Shown: piece after piece, positions 34,804 to 44,528 of the stretch
How positions within the stretch are numbered: position 1 is the stretch's first letter
Layout: every line of letters starts with the position of its first letter
NCBI GenBank assembly: GCA_963745975.1
Contig: CAVUZJ010000002.1
Coordinates: 310,001 to 374,000 of the forward strand
Source: JAKAWQ01 sp963745975
GTDB lineage: Bacteria > Pseudomonadota > Alphaproteobacteria > Acetobacterales > Acetobacteraceae
Direction: 5' to 3'
Length of the DNA: 64,000 bases
Translations under genes and position numbers: made by a program
The notes under the pieces: model-generated
Databases searched by the model: none
Seen by the model: only the letters and a program-made list of their open reading frames with translations
Told to the model about the DNA's origin: nothing

Positions 34804-35799
34804 ATGCCCTCCGAGGCGAGCATCGCGGGCGACCTGGCGGCGGCGATCGGCAACACGCCGCTCGTTCGCCTGCGCCGCGCGTCCGAGGCGACCGGCTGCA
34901 CGATCCTCGCCAAGGCGGAGTTCATGAATCCCGGCGGGTCGATCAAGGACCGCGCCGCGCTCGCCATCATCCTCGATGCCGAGCGTCGCGGCGTGCTCAA
35001 GCCGGGAGGCACGGTGGTGGAGGGGACGGCGGGCAACACCGGCATCGGCCTCACGCTCGTCGGCAATGCGCGCGGCTACCGCACCGTGATCGTGATGCCG
35101 GAGACGCAGAGCCGCGAGAAGATCGACTTCCTGCGCATGATCGGCGCCGATCTGCGGCTCATCCCCGCCAAGCCCTATCGCGATCCCGGCAACTACGTGC
35201 ATGTCTCGCGCCGGCTCGCCGAGGAGACCGGCGCCGTGTGGGCCAACCAGTTCGACAACCTCGCCAACCGCGAGGGCCATCGCGCTACCACCGGGCGCGA
35301 GATCTGGGAGCAGACGTCGGGCAGCGTCGACGCCTTCACCACCGCCTGCGGCACCGGCGGCACGCTCGCCGGCGTCGCCTTTGCGCTCAAGGAAAAAAAA
35401 CCCGCCGTGCGCATCGTGCTCGCCGATTGCGAAGGGAGCGGGCTCTACGGCTGGGTGAAATCGAACGACCTCAGCGTTTCGGGCAGCTCGATCACCGAAG
35501 GGATCGGCCAGTCGCGCGTTCCGGCGAACCTCGAGGGCGCGCCGATCGGCGATGCGGTGCGGATCCCGGATACCGAGGCGCTCGAGCAGGTCTTCGATCT
35601 TTTGATCCACGAAGGGCTCTCGATCGGCGGCTCCTCGGGGATCAATGTCGCGGCCGCGATTCGCGTGGCGCGCACGCTCGGTCCCGGGCACACGATCGTC
35701 ACCATCCTCGCCGACAGCGGCGCGCGCTACCAGTCGAAGCTCTTCAACCCGGAATTTCTGCGCGGGAAGAACCTGCCGGTGCCGGCCTGGCTCGCCTGA
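34804..35799 (+). CDS. cysK: Cysteine synthase A-type PLP enzyme
   Basis: A 331-residue fold-type II PLP enzyme making cysteine from O-acetylserine and sulfide. The PLP lysine is K48 in GGSIKDR. The substrate loop is GTAGNTGIG, and the phosphate-binding loop is CGTGGTLAG. The SGSSGIN-like end motif is SIGGSSGIN. It starts 6 bp after rpsD and its last 56 bp overlap a convergent sterol-desaturase-family gene. A cystathionine-synthase-type role is less likely but cannot be excluded from sequence alone. Confidence 0.92.
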   Translation: MPSEASIAGDLAAAIGNTPLVRLRRASEATGCTILAKAEFMNPGGSIKDRAALAIILDAERRGVLKPGGTVVEGTAGNTGIGLTLVGNARGYRTVIVMPETQSREKIDFLRMIGADLRLIPAKPYRDPGNYVHVSRRLAEETGAVWANQFDNLANREGHRATTGREIWEQTSGSVDAFTTACGTGGTLAGVAFALKEKKPAVRIVLADCEGSGLYGWVKSNDLSVSGSSITEGIGQSRVPANLEGAPIGDAVRIPDTEALEQVFDLLIHEGLSIGGSSGINVAAAIRVARTLGPGHTIVTILADSGARYQSKLFNPEFLRGKNLPVPAWLA

Positions 35800-36715
35800 A
35801 CCGGGCCACCAGCGCGCCGAGCCCAGCCGACTGCTGGGCGAGATAGCCGCCGGAGGCCAGCGCCTCGGACGCCTCGGGGTCGCCGGTGGGCTCAAAAACT
35901 CGCGAAAAATCCGCGGTGCCGAAGATCATGTCCCACCACGGCAGAACCGCGCCGTAATTGCAGCTTCGTTGGCCGGCGGCGAGCACGCCGTGATGCGCGC
36001 GGTGAAAGCGCGGCGAGACCAGCAGCCGATCGCCGAGCCAGCCGAAGGAGACGCGCGCATTCGCGTGGCTCAGGCTTTCGACGAAGCGGAGCAGCAGCAC
36101 GAGCAGCGGGAACTGGAAGGGCGAAATGCCGATCAGGAGAGCGATGAAGCCGAACCAGAGCGCGGAGATGAAGTCGTCGAGCAGATGGTTGCGATCGTCC
36201 GACCAGAAGGTCATCTGCCGCTGCGCATGATGGAGCGAATGGAGCGCGTACCAGGACGGAATGATGTGCGAGAGCCGGTGGCGCCAGTAATCGGCGAAGT
36301 CGAGGATCACGGCATAGACGAAGAAGGTGATCACCGGATGGCCGAGCAGGGGCGGTATCAAAAGCTCGAGGTCGGGCGGAATCCAGCCGTGATCGACGAT
36401 CCAACCGTTCACCCATACCTGCACTTGGTAGAAGGCGACGAAAGTGACGAGCGGCAGGAGGCCGACGCGGGCGATCAGCGTATAGGCCATGTCGGTCAGC
36501 ACCACGCGCCGGTTGGCCCAGCGCTCGACCGGGCGCCAGGCCTCGAGCGGCATGCAGACGGCCCAGCTCGCCAGCACCTGGAAGAAGCCGTAAACCGCGA
36601 AGAGGCTCCAGCCGAAGGCGATGTCCTCCCATTGCATCCAGCCGAACCGGTAGAGCAGCGGAATGACGACCTCGCCCTGGAGCCGTCCGGCGAGCGCCAT
36701 GAAGGGATCGATCAT
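35744..36715 (-). CDS. Sterol desaturase / fatty acid hydroxylase superfamily protein
   Basis: A 323-residue membrane di-iron enzyme. Three His clusters are visible: HRLSH near 150, HSLHH near 165, and HRAHH near 240, with transmembrane helices before and between them. The FGTADFSRVFEPTGDPEASE tail is family-like. It hydroxylates or desaturates an unknown lipid in the inner membrane. The start overlaps the stop of the propeller gene upstream (ATGA at 36712-36715), so they form an operon. The 3' end overlaps cysK antisense by 56 bp. Confidence 0.9.
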   Translation of the reverse strand: MIDPFMALAGRLQGEVVIPLLYRFGWMQWEDIAFGWSLFAVYGFFQVLASWAVCMPLEAWRPVERWANRRVVLTDMAYTLIARVGLLPLVTFVAFYQVQVWVNGWIVDHGWIPPDLELLIPPLLGHPVITFFVYAVILDFADYWRHRLSHIIPSWYALHSLHHAQRQMTFWSDDRNHLLDDFISALWFGFIALLIGISPFQFPLLVLLLRFVESLSHANARVSFGWLGDRLLVSPRFHRAHHGVLAAGQRSCNYGAVLPWWDMIFGTADFSRVFEPTGDPEASEALASGGYLAQQSAGLGALVARFRRARPAPAGSSRAEIPG

Positions 36716-37746
36716 ACCGAGGCGAACCCGAGGCCGGCGCGGCCTTCGTCGGCGAACAGCTTGAGCATCGGCGAGAGGAAGACGCCGTGCGGCGAGCGGC
36801 CGACGGGAATGAGGTCGAAGGCGCCGTTGGCCGGGTCCAGCACCGCGAGGCTGTCGCGCCAGCGGCGCGAGATCCAGAGCTTTCCGTCCGGGGCGAAGGC
36901 GATGCAGTCCGGGCCACCGGTGAGCGTGTAGCGCGCGAGCCGGTTGAGCGTCGTGCCGTCGAGCGCGTCGAGCGTTCCGGCAACGCGGTTGCCGACATAG
37001 ATCACCCGCCGGTCCGGCGAGAGCTGGATGATGTGGGTGCCCTGGCCGGTCCGGATATGGCCGATCACCGCCCCGTCGGTCGGATCGACGACGGCCACGG
37101 AATCGCCGTTCATCAGCGCCACCAGCAGCCGGTCCTGGTGCCAGATGATGCCGGCCGGCACGGGGCCGACGCGCGCGCGCCAGGCGACCTTGTTCCGCGT
37201 GAGGTCGATGGCGACCACGCTGTCGGAGCCCTGGAGGGTCGAATAGACCATCGAGGAATCGGGCGCGTAGGTGAGATGGCTCGGCATCGAGGATTCGTCG
37301 AAGCGATGAACGAGCGCCAGCGTCGCCGTGTCATAGACATCGACATGGTCGAGTCTCAGCGCATTGACGGTGAGCCGCGTGCCGTCGGGGCTCACCCAAA
37401 GCTGGTAGGGATCGGCGAGCACGCGGTGCCCGAGCGGCGTGCCGGTGGTAGGATCCAGGGCGAACATTGCGTTGCCGCCGGCATCGCCGACCCAGAGCTC
37501 GGTCCCGTCGGGCGAGAGGGTCCAGTGGTGCGGCTCGCGCAGCACGGGCACTTCACGGATCTGCCTATGGCGCGCCATGTCGACGATGCTGATCGAGGCA
37601 CCGGCCGAGTTCATGACGATGGCGATTCCGCCCGCCGGCGTAGCCGGCGCGGCACCGGCGCGCCCGGCGGCGATCCCCGCCGCGGCCAGCGCGGCGCCAC
37701 CGCCAAGGATGGACCGCCGGCGGAGGAGGGGGATGTCGCTCTGCAT
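36712..37746 (-). CDS. YVTN-type beta-propeller protein, Tat/Sec exported
   Basis: A 344-residue secreted protein. ATG 37746 is preferred, beginning MQSDIPLLRRRSILGGGAAL, a twin-arginine-like signal (RRRSI) with an Ala/Gly core. Seven YVTN-like repeats follow (for example HHWTLSPDGTELWVGDAGGN, PYQLWVSPDGTRLTVNALRL, and CIAFAPDGKLWISRR). Blades show the SPDG-x-x-LWV pattern. It is a likely binding or scaffold protein in the periplasm. It precedes and overlaps the sterol-desaturase-family gene, so a functional link to membrane lipid modification is plausible but unknown. Confidence 0.88.
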   Translation of the reverse strand: MQSDIPLLRRRSILGGGAALAAAGIAAGRAGAAPATPAGGIAIVMNSAGASISIVDMARHRQIREVPVLREPHHWTLSPDGTELWVGDAGGNAMFALDPTTGTPLGHRVLADPYQLWVSPDGTRLTVNALRLDHVDVYDTATLALVHRFDESSMPSHLTYAPDSSMVYSTLQGSDSVVAIDLTRNKVAWRARVGPVPAGIIWHQDRLLVALMNGDSVAVVDPTDGAVIGHIRTGQGTHIIQLSPDRRVIYVGNRVAGTLDALDGTTLNRLARYTLTGGPDCIAFAPDGKLWISRRWRDSLAVLDPANGAFDLIPVGRSPHGVFLSPMLKLFADEGRAGLGFASV

Positions 37747-37889
37747 TGCCACCGGATCGCAACCTGCGACGGAACAATAGCAATTCCAGGCAAGTGGTGG
37801 AAACGCGCAAATTTGCTCAATGCCATGCTCGCTCCGGCCCTTGAATGAACCCGGCCCGCGTGCCATGCGGCGGGGAGGAGGTGCCCCCG

Positions 37890-38300
37890 ATGGTCGAGAA
37901 CGTCACCCCTGAGGCCGCCTGGCAGGCGTTGAACGACGACCCGGACGCGGTGCTCTGCGACGTGCGCACCGAGCCGGAATGGGCGTTCGTCGGCGTGCCC
38001 GACCTCGCTCCGGCCGGGAAGGAGGCGGTGCTGATCCCCTGGCAGGTCTACCCGGCGATGCAGGTCAACCCCTCGTTCCTGGACGCCTTGCGCGAGGCCG
38101 GCATCGGGCCCGGGCAGCGCGTGTTCTTCATCTGCCGCAGCGGCGGACGCAGCATGGCCGCCGCGCGCGCGGTGGAGGCGTCCGGCTACGCACAGGCGTT
38201 CAATGTCGCCGGCGGCTTCGAAGGCCCGGCGGATGCGGCCGGCCACCGCGGCGGTACGGCAGGATGGAAGGCGGACGGGCTTCCCTGGCGACAAAGCTAA
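37890..38300 (+). CDS. Rhodanese-like domain protein
   Basis: A 136-residue single-domain sulfurtransferase. The active-site loop is CRSGGRS with Cys82; the CH2A-type DVRTEPEW motif is at 24-31. Such proteins move sulfane sulfur from thiosulfate or persulfides. ATG 37890 has GGGGAGGAGG upstream; an in-frame ATG at 37845 would add a poor leader. A nested palindrome begins directly after the stop. Confidence 0.93.
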   Translation: MVENVTPEAAWQALNDDPDAVLCDVRTEPEWAFVGVPDLAPAGKEAVLIPWQVYPAMQVNPSFLDALREAGIGPGQRVFFICRSGGRSMAAARAVEASGYAQAFNVAGGFEGPADAAGHRGGTAGWKADGLPWRQS

Positions 38301-38617
38301 GGCCAGGCCAGGGGCTCCGCCCCTGGACCCCGCTGGGGCCTGGAGGCCCCAGACCCGCTGTCGTTTTGCCCGACCCGGCAGCAAGGCTGCCGCCCGGCGT
38401 CCCAGCGCTATGCCTAGCTTGTCGGCGTGGCATTTGCCCTGCCCGTGCCTTTGGCGCGCACGCGCCAAAGGCACGGGCAGGGCAAATGCCACGCCGAACA
38501 GGCCCGCCCCCGGTCATCTCGGGTGCCGAGACCGTCGGTGGGGCGGCCAACACCTAAGCGAATGGGTTCCAAGGGCTCCGCCCTTGGCGGGGTCCAGGGG
38601 CAGAGCCCCTGGCCTGC
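38301..38617. repeat. 317-bp nested palindromic element (GC-rich)
   Basis: The entire gap between two convergent genes is palindromic. At its centre 38422-38458 and 38461-38497 are perfect 37-bp inverse complements around a 2-base loop. Outer arms 38305-38333 and 38587-38615 match at 28 of 29 positions; each arm also folds on itself (GGGGC...GCCCC). Additional small hairpins are 38333-38352 and 38569-38587. No open frame is supported. It could serve as a bidirectional terminator, or it may be a dispersed palindromic repeat; the GGCCAGGGGC-type core recurs at 51541-51569. Confidence 0.85.
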
Positions 38618-39405
38618 TCAGCGATCGTAGAGCACGTGCACGACCACGAACCAGGGATAGCGTGGATCGACCACGTGGCCCTCGGGTGTGGCGAGCGTGC
38701 CCTCCTTTGTGGTCGGCACGTGCTTCATCGTCACCGCGTCGCCGACGTTGCCGCCGATCACCGTGAGCACTTGTGGCGCCGCCGCGGTCACGAGGTCGCA
38801 ATGGCCGTAGAAGAACGGCACCGGCAGGTCGCGGTAGCGGAGGTTGCGGTTCGGGCCGGAGCCGAAGCAGATGAGATCGCCCGTTTCAGGCGCGTAGGTC
38901 TCCACGCGTTCGGCGCGGACCGCGTAGCGCGGGTGCGCCGAGCGGTCGGCGTGCCAGCCGGCATCGACGTAGAAGGCGTGGGCGGCGGAGTAGGGGAATT
39001 GCGGGCCGGCGCCAGCCTCGCGCATGACGTAGGAGATGAAGGCGGCCGACCAGGCGTAGTAGAGGTCCTTGCTCGCGGGAAAGACGTGACCTTCGGCGTC
39101 GTGCTTGCCGGTCCAGCGCGAGAAGTACGTGCCGGCATTCATGCCGAGCCACCAATATTCGCCGACTCGCTCCCAGAACCCCGGCCAGCGCTCGGGCTTC
39201 TGCGAGGGCAGCGGCGGCGGGCGGCTGCCGGGTGCGGAATCATCGACGCGGCTGCCGAAGAGGCGCCACTCGTCCGTCGCGATCGCGATCGCGTCGGTGC
39301 GCGAGAAGGGCTCGTAGGGCTTGCGGGCGAAGGGCGGCACGTGGGCGTCCGGCTCGGTGCAGGCGGCGAGGGAGGCGACCGAGGCAAGCAGGAGCAGGCG
39401 GCGCA

Positions 39406-39406
<1 letters not shown>
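38618..39406 (-). CDS. DUF2272 domain-containing lipoprotein
   Basis: A 262-residue lipoprotein with lipobox SLAAC, Cys at about residue 16 of MRRLLLLASVASLAAC. The mature part matches DUF2272: RTDAIAIATDEWRLFG, GEYWWLGMN, PWSAAFISYVMREAG-like AWSAAFISYVMREAGAG, and AHAFYVDAGWHAD, a cysteine-protease-like (NlpC/amidase-type) arrangement with CFGSGPN and HCDLV. Catalysis is unproven. It follows mtnA with a one-base overlap (TGATG) and ends just at the palindromic element. Confidence 0.88.
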
Positions 39407-40494
<1,088 letters not shown>

Positions 40495-40599
40495 CCCTCT
40501 ATCCTCGTCTCATAGGAACGACCGTCGATCGGAGGTTGCGCTGCCGAACGGGTAGGCTAACGTCGGTGGCCTGGGAAGGGCTTACGGGGGAGAACTCTT

Positions 40600-42186
40600 A
40601 TGCGTATGGGTGGCGTCGCATTGGCCGGCCTTCTGCTGGCATCGGCAGCGTGCGGACCGGCCGAGGCGGCGGTCTTCAAATGGGCCAACAACGGCGATGC
40701 GACGTCGATGGACCCCTATACGCTCAACGAGACGGTCCAGAATTCCTTCCTCAGCAACATCTATGAGCCGCTCGACCGCTTCGACCAGCACATGAAGCTC
40801 GAGGGAGCGCTGGCGACGAGCTGGAAGATGACCTCGCCCACGACCTGGGTATACCAGTTGCGCCCGGGCGTGAAGTTCAGCGACGGCACGCCCTTCACCG
40901 CCGACGATGTGGTGTTCTCAGCCCAGCGCATCGAGTCGAAGACTTCGAACCTCGCCGGCGTGCTTGCCAGCGTGACCTCGGTGAAGAAGCTCGGTCCGCT
41001 GACGGTGGAATTCACGACGAAGCGGCCGGATCCGATCCTGCCGTTCGAGGTGGTGAATTTCCCCATCATGTCGCAGGCCTGGTCCGAGAAGCACGACGCG
41101 ACCGTGCCGGTGCACCTGAACGGCAAGAACGCGAACTACGCGACCCTGCACGCCATGGGCACGGGGCCCTTCGAGCTCGTCTCGCGCGAGCCGGACCGGC
41201 TCACCGTGCTGCAGGCGAACCCCACCTGGTGGCACAAGCCGACCAGCAACGTCACAAGGGTGGAGTTCTACGTCATCTCCAATGACGCGACGCGCGTCGC
41301 CGCCCTGCTCTCGGGCCAGGTGGACATGCTCTACGACACGCCGCCGCAGGATGCGGCGCGGATCGCGCATACGCCGGGCTTTCATCTGATCACCGGCCCG
41401 GAGTTGCGGACGGTCTTCCTCGGCATGGACCAGTCCCGCCCGCAACTTCTGGAATCGAGCGTCAAGGGCAAGAACCCGTTCAAGGACGTCCGCGTGCGCG
41501 AGGCGTTTTTTCTGGCGATCGACGAGGACGCGATCGCCAAGCACATCATGCTGGGCTTCGCCCATCCGACCTGGATGATGTGGGGGCCGGGCGTCAACGG
41601 CTATGACGCGAAGGTGGACGACCGGCCGGCCGCCGATCCGGCGAAGGCGCGCGAACTCCTCGCCGCGGCGGGCTATCCGAACGGGTTCGAGGTGGGCATG
41701 GACTGCCCGAACGACCGCTACGTGAACGATGGCGAGGTCTGCACCGCGGTCGTCTCGATGCTGGCAAAGATCGGCATCAAGGTCGATCTTCTGGCGCAGG
41801 AGAAGGCCAAGTTCTTCGCCAAGATCCTTCCGCCCGGATACAACACGAGCTTCTACATGCTCGGCTGGACGCCGGCGACCTCGGATGCCGAGAACTCGAT
41901 TTACAACCTGATCGCGACCCGCCGTGGCGAGCGCGGCATCTTCAATGTCGGCGGCTACTCGAACCCGAAGATCGACGCGCTCGACGAGCAGATCCAGGTC
42001 GAGACCGACCAGGCCAAGCGCGACGCGATGATCGACCAGGTGGCCGAGCTTCTCCAGAAGGACTGGGGCTATATTCCGCTCCACCAGCAGGTGATCATCT
42101 ATTCGGCGCGGAACGGGATCGAGCTTACCCAGACGCCGGACAATTACTTCGAGCTGCGTTGGGTGAACGTTCAGGCGACGCAGTAA
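40600..42186 (+). CDS. Peptide/nickel-type ABC transporter substrate-binding protein (SBP_bac_5)
   Basis: A 528-residue family-5 periplasmic binding protein. GGGGGAG precedes ATG 40600; the signal peptide carries a Cys (SAACGPAEA), so a lipoprotein form is possible. KWANNGDATSMDPYTLNE and the WVYQLRPGVKFSDGTPFTADDVVFS block are typical, as is the closing DWGYIPLHQQVIIYSAR. It binds a peptide or other small molecule. No permease or ATPase genes follow; a hairpin terminator comes just after the stop, so it is an orphan. Confidence 0.92.
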   Translation: MRMGGVALAGLLLASAACGPAEAAVFKWANNGDATSMDPYTLNETVQNSFLSNIYEPLDRFDQHMKLEGALATSWKMTSPTTWVYQLRPGVKFSDGTPFTADDVVFSAQRIESKTSNLAGVLASVTSVKKLGPLTVEFTTKRPDPILPFEVVNFPIMSQAWSEKHDATVPVHLNGKNANYATLHAMGTGPFELVSREPDRLTVLQANPTWWHKPTSNVTRVEFYVISNDATRVAALLSGQVDMLYDTPPQDAARIAHTPGFHLITGPELRTVFLGMDQSRPQLLESSVKGKNPFKDVRVREAFFLAIDEDAIAKHIMLGFAHPTWMMWGPGVNGYDAKVDDRPAADPAKARELLAAAGYPNGFEVGMDCPNDRYVNDGEVCTAVVSMLAKIGIKVDLLAQEKAKFFAKILPPGYNTSFYMLGWTPATSDAENSIYNLIATRRGERGIFNVGGYSNPKIDALDEQIQVETDQAKRDAMIDQVAELLQKDWGYIPLHQQVIIYSARNGIELTQTPDNYFELRWVNVQATQ

Positions 42187-42192
42187 GGCGCA

Positions 42193-42220
42193 CGCCCTGC
42201 CGGAAGCGGCCGGCAGGGCG
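42193..42220. terminator. Hairpin after the peptide-binding protein gene
   Basis: CGCCCTGCCGG at 42193-42203 pairs perfectly with CCGGCAGGGCG at 42210-42220 across a 6-base loop, 7 bp after the stop. Only two T follow. A terminator for the monocistronic gene is likely. Confidence 0.6.
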
Positions 42221-42226
42221 TTCCGA

Positions 42227-42265
42227 TGAAATTGCCCCATGAAATTGCCCCGTGAAATTGCCATG
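42227..42265 (+). repeat. Three-copy 13-bp tandem repeat
   Basis: TGAAATTGCCCCA, TGAAATTGCCCCG, TGAAATTGCCATG follow one another without a gap, 34 bp before the DsbA-like start. Probably local slippage; a role in the leader of the next gene is possible. Confidence 0.7.
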
Positions 42266-42298
42266 ACAGGGCGGCTGGCCGAGGTCTAAACTGCTAGG

Positions 42299-42979
42299 AT
42301 GAATGTTCTTGCCCCTCCCAAGGCGCGGCTTGCGGTCGAGGTGGTGCATGACCTCGTCTGCCCGTGGTGCTTCCTCGGCGTGCGGCGGCTTTTCTCCACT
42401 CTGCGCCGCCGCCCCGATCTCGTTTGCGAGATCATCTGGCGGCCGTTCCTGCTCAATCCGGACATGCCGCGCGCCGGCATGGCGCGCTACGACTACGTGA
42501 TCCGCAAGTTCGGTGGCGAGGAGCGGGCGCGGCGGCTCTATGCCTCCATCAGCGAGATCGGGCGGAGCGAGGGGATCGCCTTTCGCTTCGATCGGATTCG
42601 CCGGGCGCCGAGCAGCGTCGATGCGCACCGGCTGGTGCGGTGGGCGGAGCGCGCCGGCCGCGGCGGGGCGGCGGTCGAGGCGCTCTTCTACGCCTATTTC
42701 ACCGACGGCAAGGACATCGGCGATATCGGCGTGCTGACCGCGGTCGCCGAGAACCTCGGGCTGTCCCCCGGCGCGGCGCGCGCCTTCCTCCAGAGCGACC
42801 TCGAGACGGAGTCGGTGCACGCCGACAATCTCCGCGCGCATCGGCTTGGCATCAACGGCGTCCCCTGCTTCGTGGTGGCGGGAACCTATGCGATCGCCGG
42901 CGCGCAGGAGCCGGAGGTGATCGAGCGCCTGCTCGACGTGGCGGCCGTGGAAGCGGCCGAGGTCGGCGCCATCGGCTGA
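42299..42979 (+). CDS. DsbA family oxidoreductase (FrnE-like)
   Basis: A 226-residue thioredoxin-fold protein. The redox motif CPWC is at residues 21-24 in VVHDLVCPWCFLG, followed by RRLF. The helical insertion contains HRLVRWAERAGRG, and the C-terminal part has the cis-Pro loop INGVPCFVVAGTYAIAGAQEP. There is no signal peptide, so it acts in the cytoplasm, as FrnE-type and HCCA-isomerase-like members do. It is followed after about 50 bp by a TauD-like gene in the same direction. Confidence 0.92.
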   Translation: MNVLAPPKARLAVEVVHDLVCPWCFLGVRRLFSTLRRRPDLVCEIIWRPFLLNPDMPRAGMARYDYVIRKFGGEERARRLYASISEIGRSEGIAFRFDRIRRAPSSVDAHRLVRWAERAGRGGAAVEALFYAYFTDGKDIGDIGVLTAVAENLGLSPGAARAFLQSDLETESVHADNLRAHRLGINGVPCFVVAGTYAIAGAQEPEVIERLLDVAAVEAAEVGAIG

Positions 42980-43029
42980 GGCGCGCCCGGGCCGAGAGCA
43001 GGGGCGCAAGGGGAGGGAGCGGGGCGGTT

Positions 43030-43866
43030 GTGAGCGACAGCCTCAAGGTGGAACCGATTGCCGGGGCGCTCGGCGCCGAGATCGGCGGGGTGGACCTCGG
43101 GGCCGAGGTCGATGACGCGACGATCGCCGCAATCCGCCGCGTCTGGCTGCAATACGGGGTGGTCTTCTTTCGCGACCAGGACCTCTCCGAGGCGTGGTTC
43201 CTCGCCTTTGCGCGGCGCTTCGGCGAGGTGATCGAATACCCGTTCGTCAAAGGGCTCGAGGGGTTCCCGGAGATCATCCCGGTGGTGAAGCTCGAGCACG
43301 AGCGCGTCAATTTCGGCGGCGTTTGGCATTCGGACACGAGCTACCTGGATATCCCGCCGATGGGCACGATGCTGATCGCCCGCGAGGTCCCGCCGTACGG
43401 CGGGGACACGCTGTTCGCCAACATGTGCCTGGCATACGAGGCGCTCTCGGACGGGATGCGCCGGCTGCTCGATGGGCTCGTGGCGCTCAATAGCTCGGCC
43501 AAGGCGGATGTGTCGCGCACGCGCGAGGACCAGGTGCGGGCGCGCGCGCGCGACAACGCCAAGCCCGACTATGCCGCCGAGCATCCGGTGGTGCGCACGC
43601 ATCCGGAGACCGGCCGCAAGGCGCTCTACGTCAATATCGGGCACACGCTCCGCTTTCGCGACATGACGGAGGCGGAAAGCGGGCCTTTGCTTGGCTATCT
43701 CTTCGCCCACCAGGTGCGCCCGGAATTCACCTGCCGCTTCCGCTGGCGGCCAGGCTCGATCGCGTTCTGGGACAACCGGTGCACGCTGCACAACCCGGTC
43801 AATGATTACCACGGGTACCGGCGCGTGATGCACCGGATCACGCTCGCGGGCGATCGGCCTCGGTGA
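43030..43866 (+). CDS. TauD/TfdA family Fe(II)/2-oxoglutarate dioxygenase
   Basis: A 278-residue alpha-ketoglutarate-dependent oxygenase. The iron ligands are H100 and D102 in VWHSDTSY and H254 in TLHNPVNDY; Arg265/Arg269 in GYRRVMHR bind 2-oxoglutarate. The GTG start at 43030 follows GGGAGG. Such enzymes hydroxylate taurine, other sulfonates, aryloxyalkanoates or related acids. It lies about 2.3 kb before phosphonoacetate hydrolase, so a phosphonate or sulfonate substrate is possible, but taurine cannot be assumed. Confidence 0.93.
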   Translation: MSDSLKVEPIAGALGAEIGGVDLGAEVDDATIAAIRRVWLQYGVVFFRDQDLSEAWFLAFARRFGEVIEYPFVKGLEGFPEIIPVVKLEHERVNFGGVWHSDTSYLDIPPMGTMLIAREVPPYGGDTLFANMCLAYEALSDGMRRLLDGLVALNSSAKADVSRTREDQVRARARDNAKPDYAAEHPVVRTHPETGRKALYVNIGHTLRFRDMTEAESGPLLGYLFAHQVRPEFTCRFRWRPGSIAFWDNRCTLHNPVNDYHGYRRVMHRITLAGDRPR

Positions 43867-43891
43867 GGTTATTCAGGGTGAGGTCATTCAG
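43862..43891. repeat. 15-bp tandem duplication spanning two convergent stops
   Basis: GGTGAGGTTATTCAG and GGTGAGGTCATTCAG are adjacent, with one difference. The first contains the TauD-like stop TGA; the second contains the stop of the minus-strand secreted-protein gene. Confidence 0.7.
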
Positions 43892-44460
43892 CGCGAATAG
43901 GTGCCGGTGAGGCTGGCGGTCGCGCCGTTGAATCCGCTCCCGCTCGCCGAAAAATCGTAGATGCCGCCCCCAGCGTTATTGACGGTGGTACTGGTGCTCG
44001 CCGTCGCGCCGTTGAAGCCGGTGCCGGTCACCGTGCGGGAATAGCCTCGGTTGGCCGGGTTGAAGCTCTGCGTGGTATCAAGCGAGGCCGTGTGGCCGCC
44101 GACATTGGTGGCGCCGCGATCGAAGCTGTAGTCGCCGTAGCCGGTGTGGTTGAAGGTGCTGTTGAAGTGGTCGGTATGGCCGTTCGGCAACGTCACGCTG
44201 CCGGACGACGAGAAGCTGCGGGCGCTGAAGTTCTTGGCGGCCGGGGCGTGCGGATCGAAGGTGGACGGGCCGCGCCAGCCCTTGGCGTCTCCGCCCTTCA
44301 GCCCATGCCACCCGCTCCCGGCCGTGCCCCTGCCGGCACCGTGGACTACGGGCGCCCAGTGCCCTTTCGCTTGCGCGGCCGGCGTGGCTGCGAGCATCCC
44401 GGCACAGGAGAAGAGGCCAATGAAGCCGATTCGCCGGGCGTTCCAACGGGATCCACGCAT
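43888..44460 (-). CDS. Secreted Gly/Ser/Thr-rich protein, unknown function
   Basis: A 190-residue exported protein. ATG 44460 gives MRGSRWNARRIGFIGLFSC and a signal peptide ending near AAQAKG. The rest is low-complexity beta-type sequence with repeats such as TGTGFNGATAST and ASGSGFNGATASLTG. It has some likeness to extracellular repeat or adhesin-like proteins. No enzyme motif is present. Its long upstream region is A+T-rich (44461-44528) and separates it from the PMH-type gene, which is transcribed in the same direction. Confidence 0.65.
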   Translation of the reverse strand: MRGSRWNARRIGFIGLFSCAGMLAATPAAQAKGHWAPVVHGAGRGTAGSGWHGLKGGDAKGWRGPSTFDPHAPAAKNFSARSFSSSGSVTLPNGHTDHFNSTFNHTGYGDYSFDRGATNVGGHTASLDTTQSFNPANRGYSRTVTGTGFNGATASTSTTVNNAGGGIYDFSASGSGFNGATASLTGTYSR

Positions 44461-44528
44461 AGCACAGCCCCGAAAATCTGCAGATTCGTAAATTATCACC
44501 GGATGTACTGATCGGAAAGTGAAACTTT

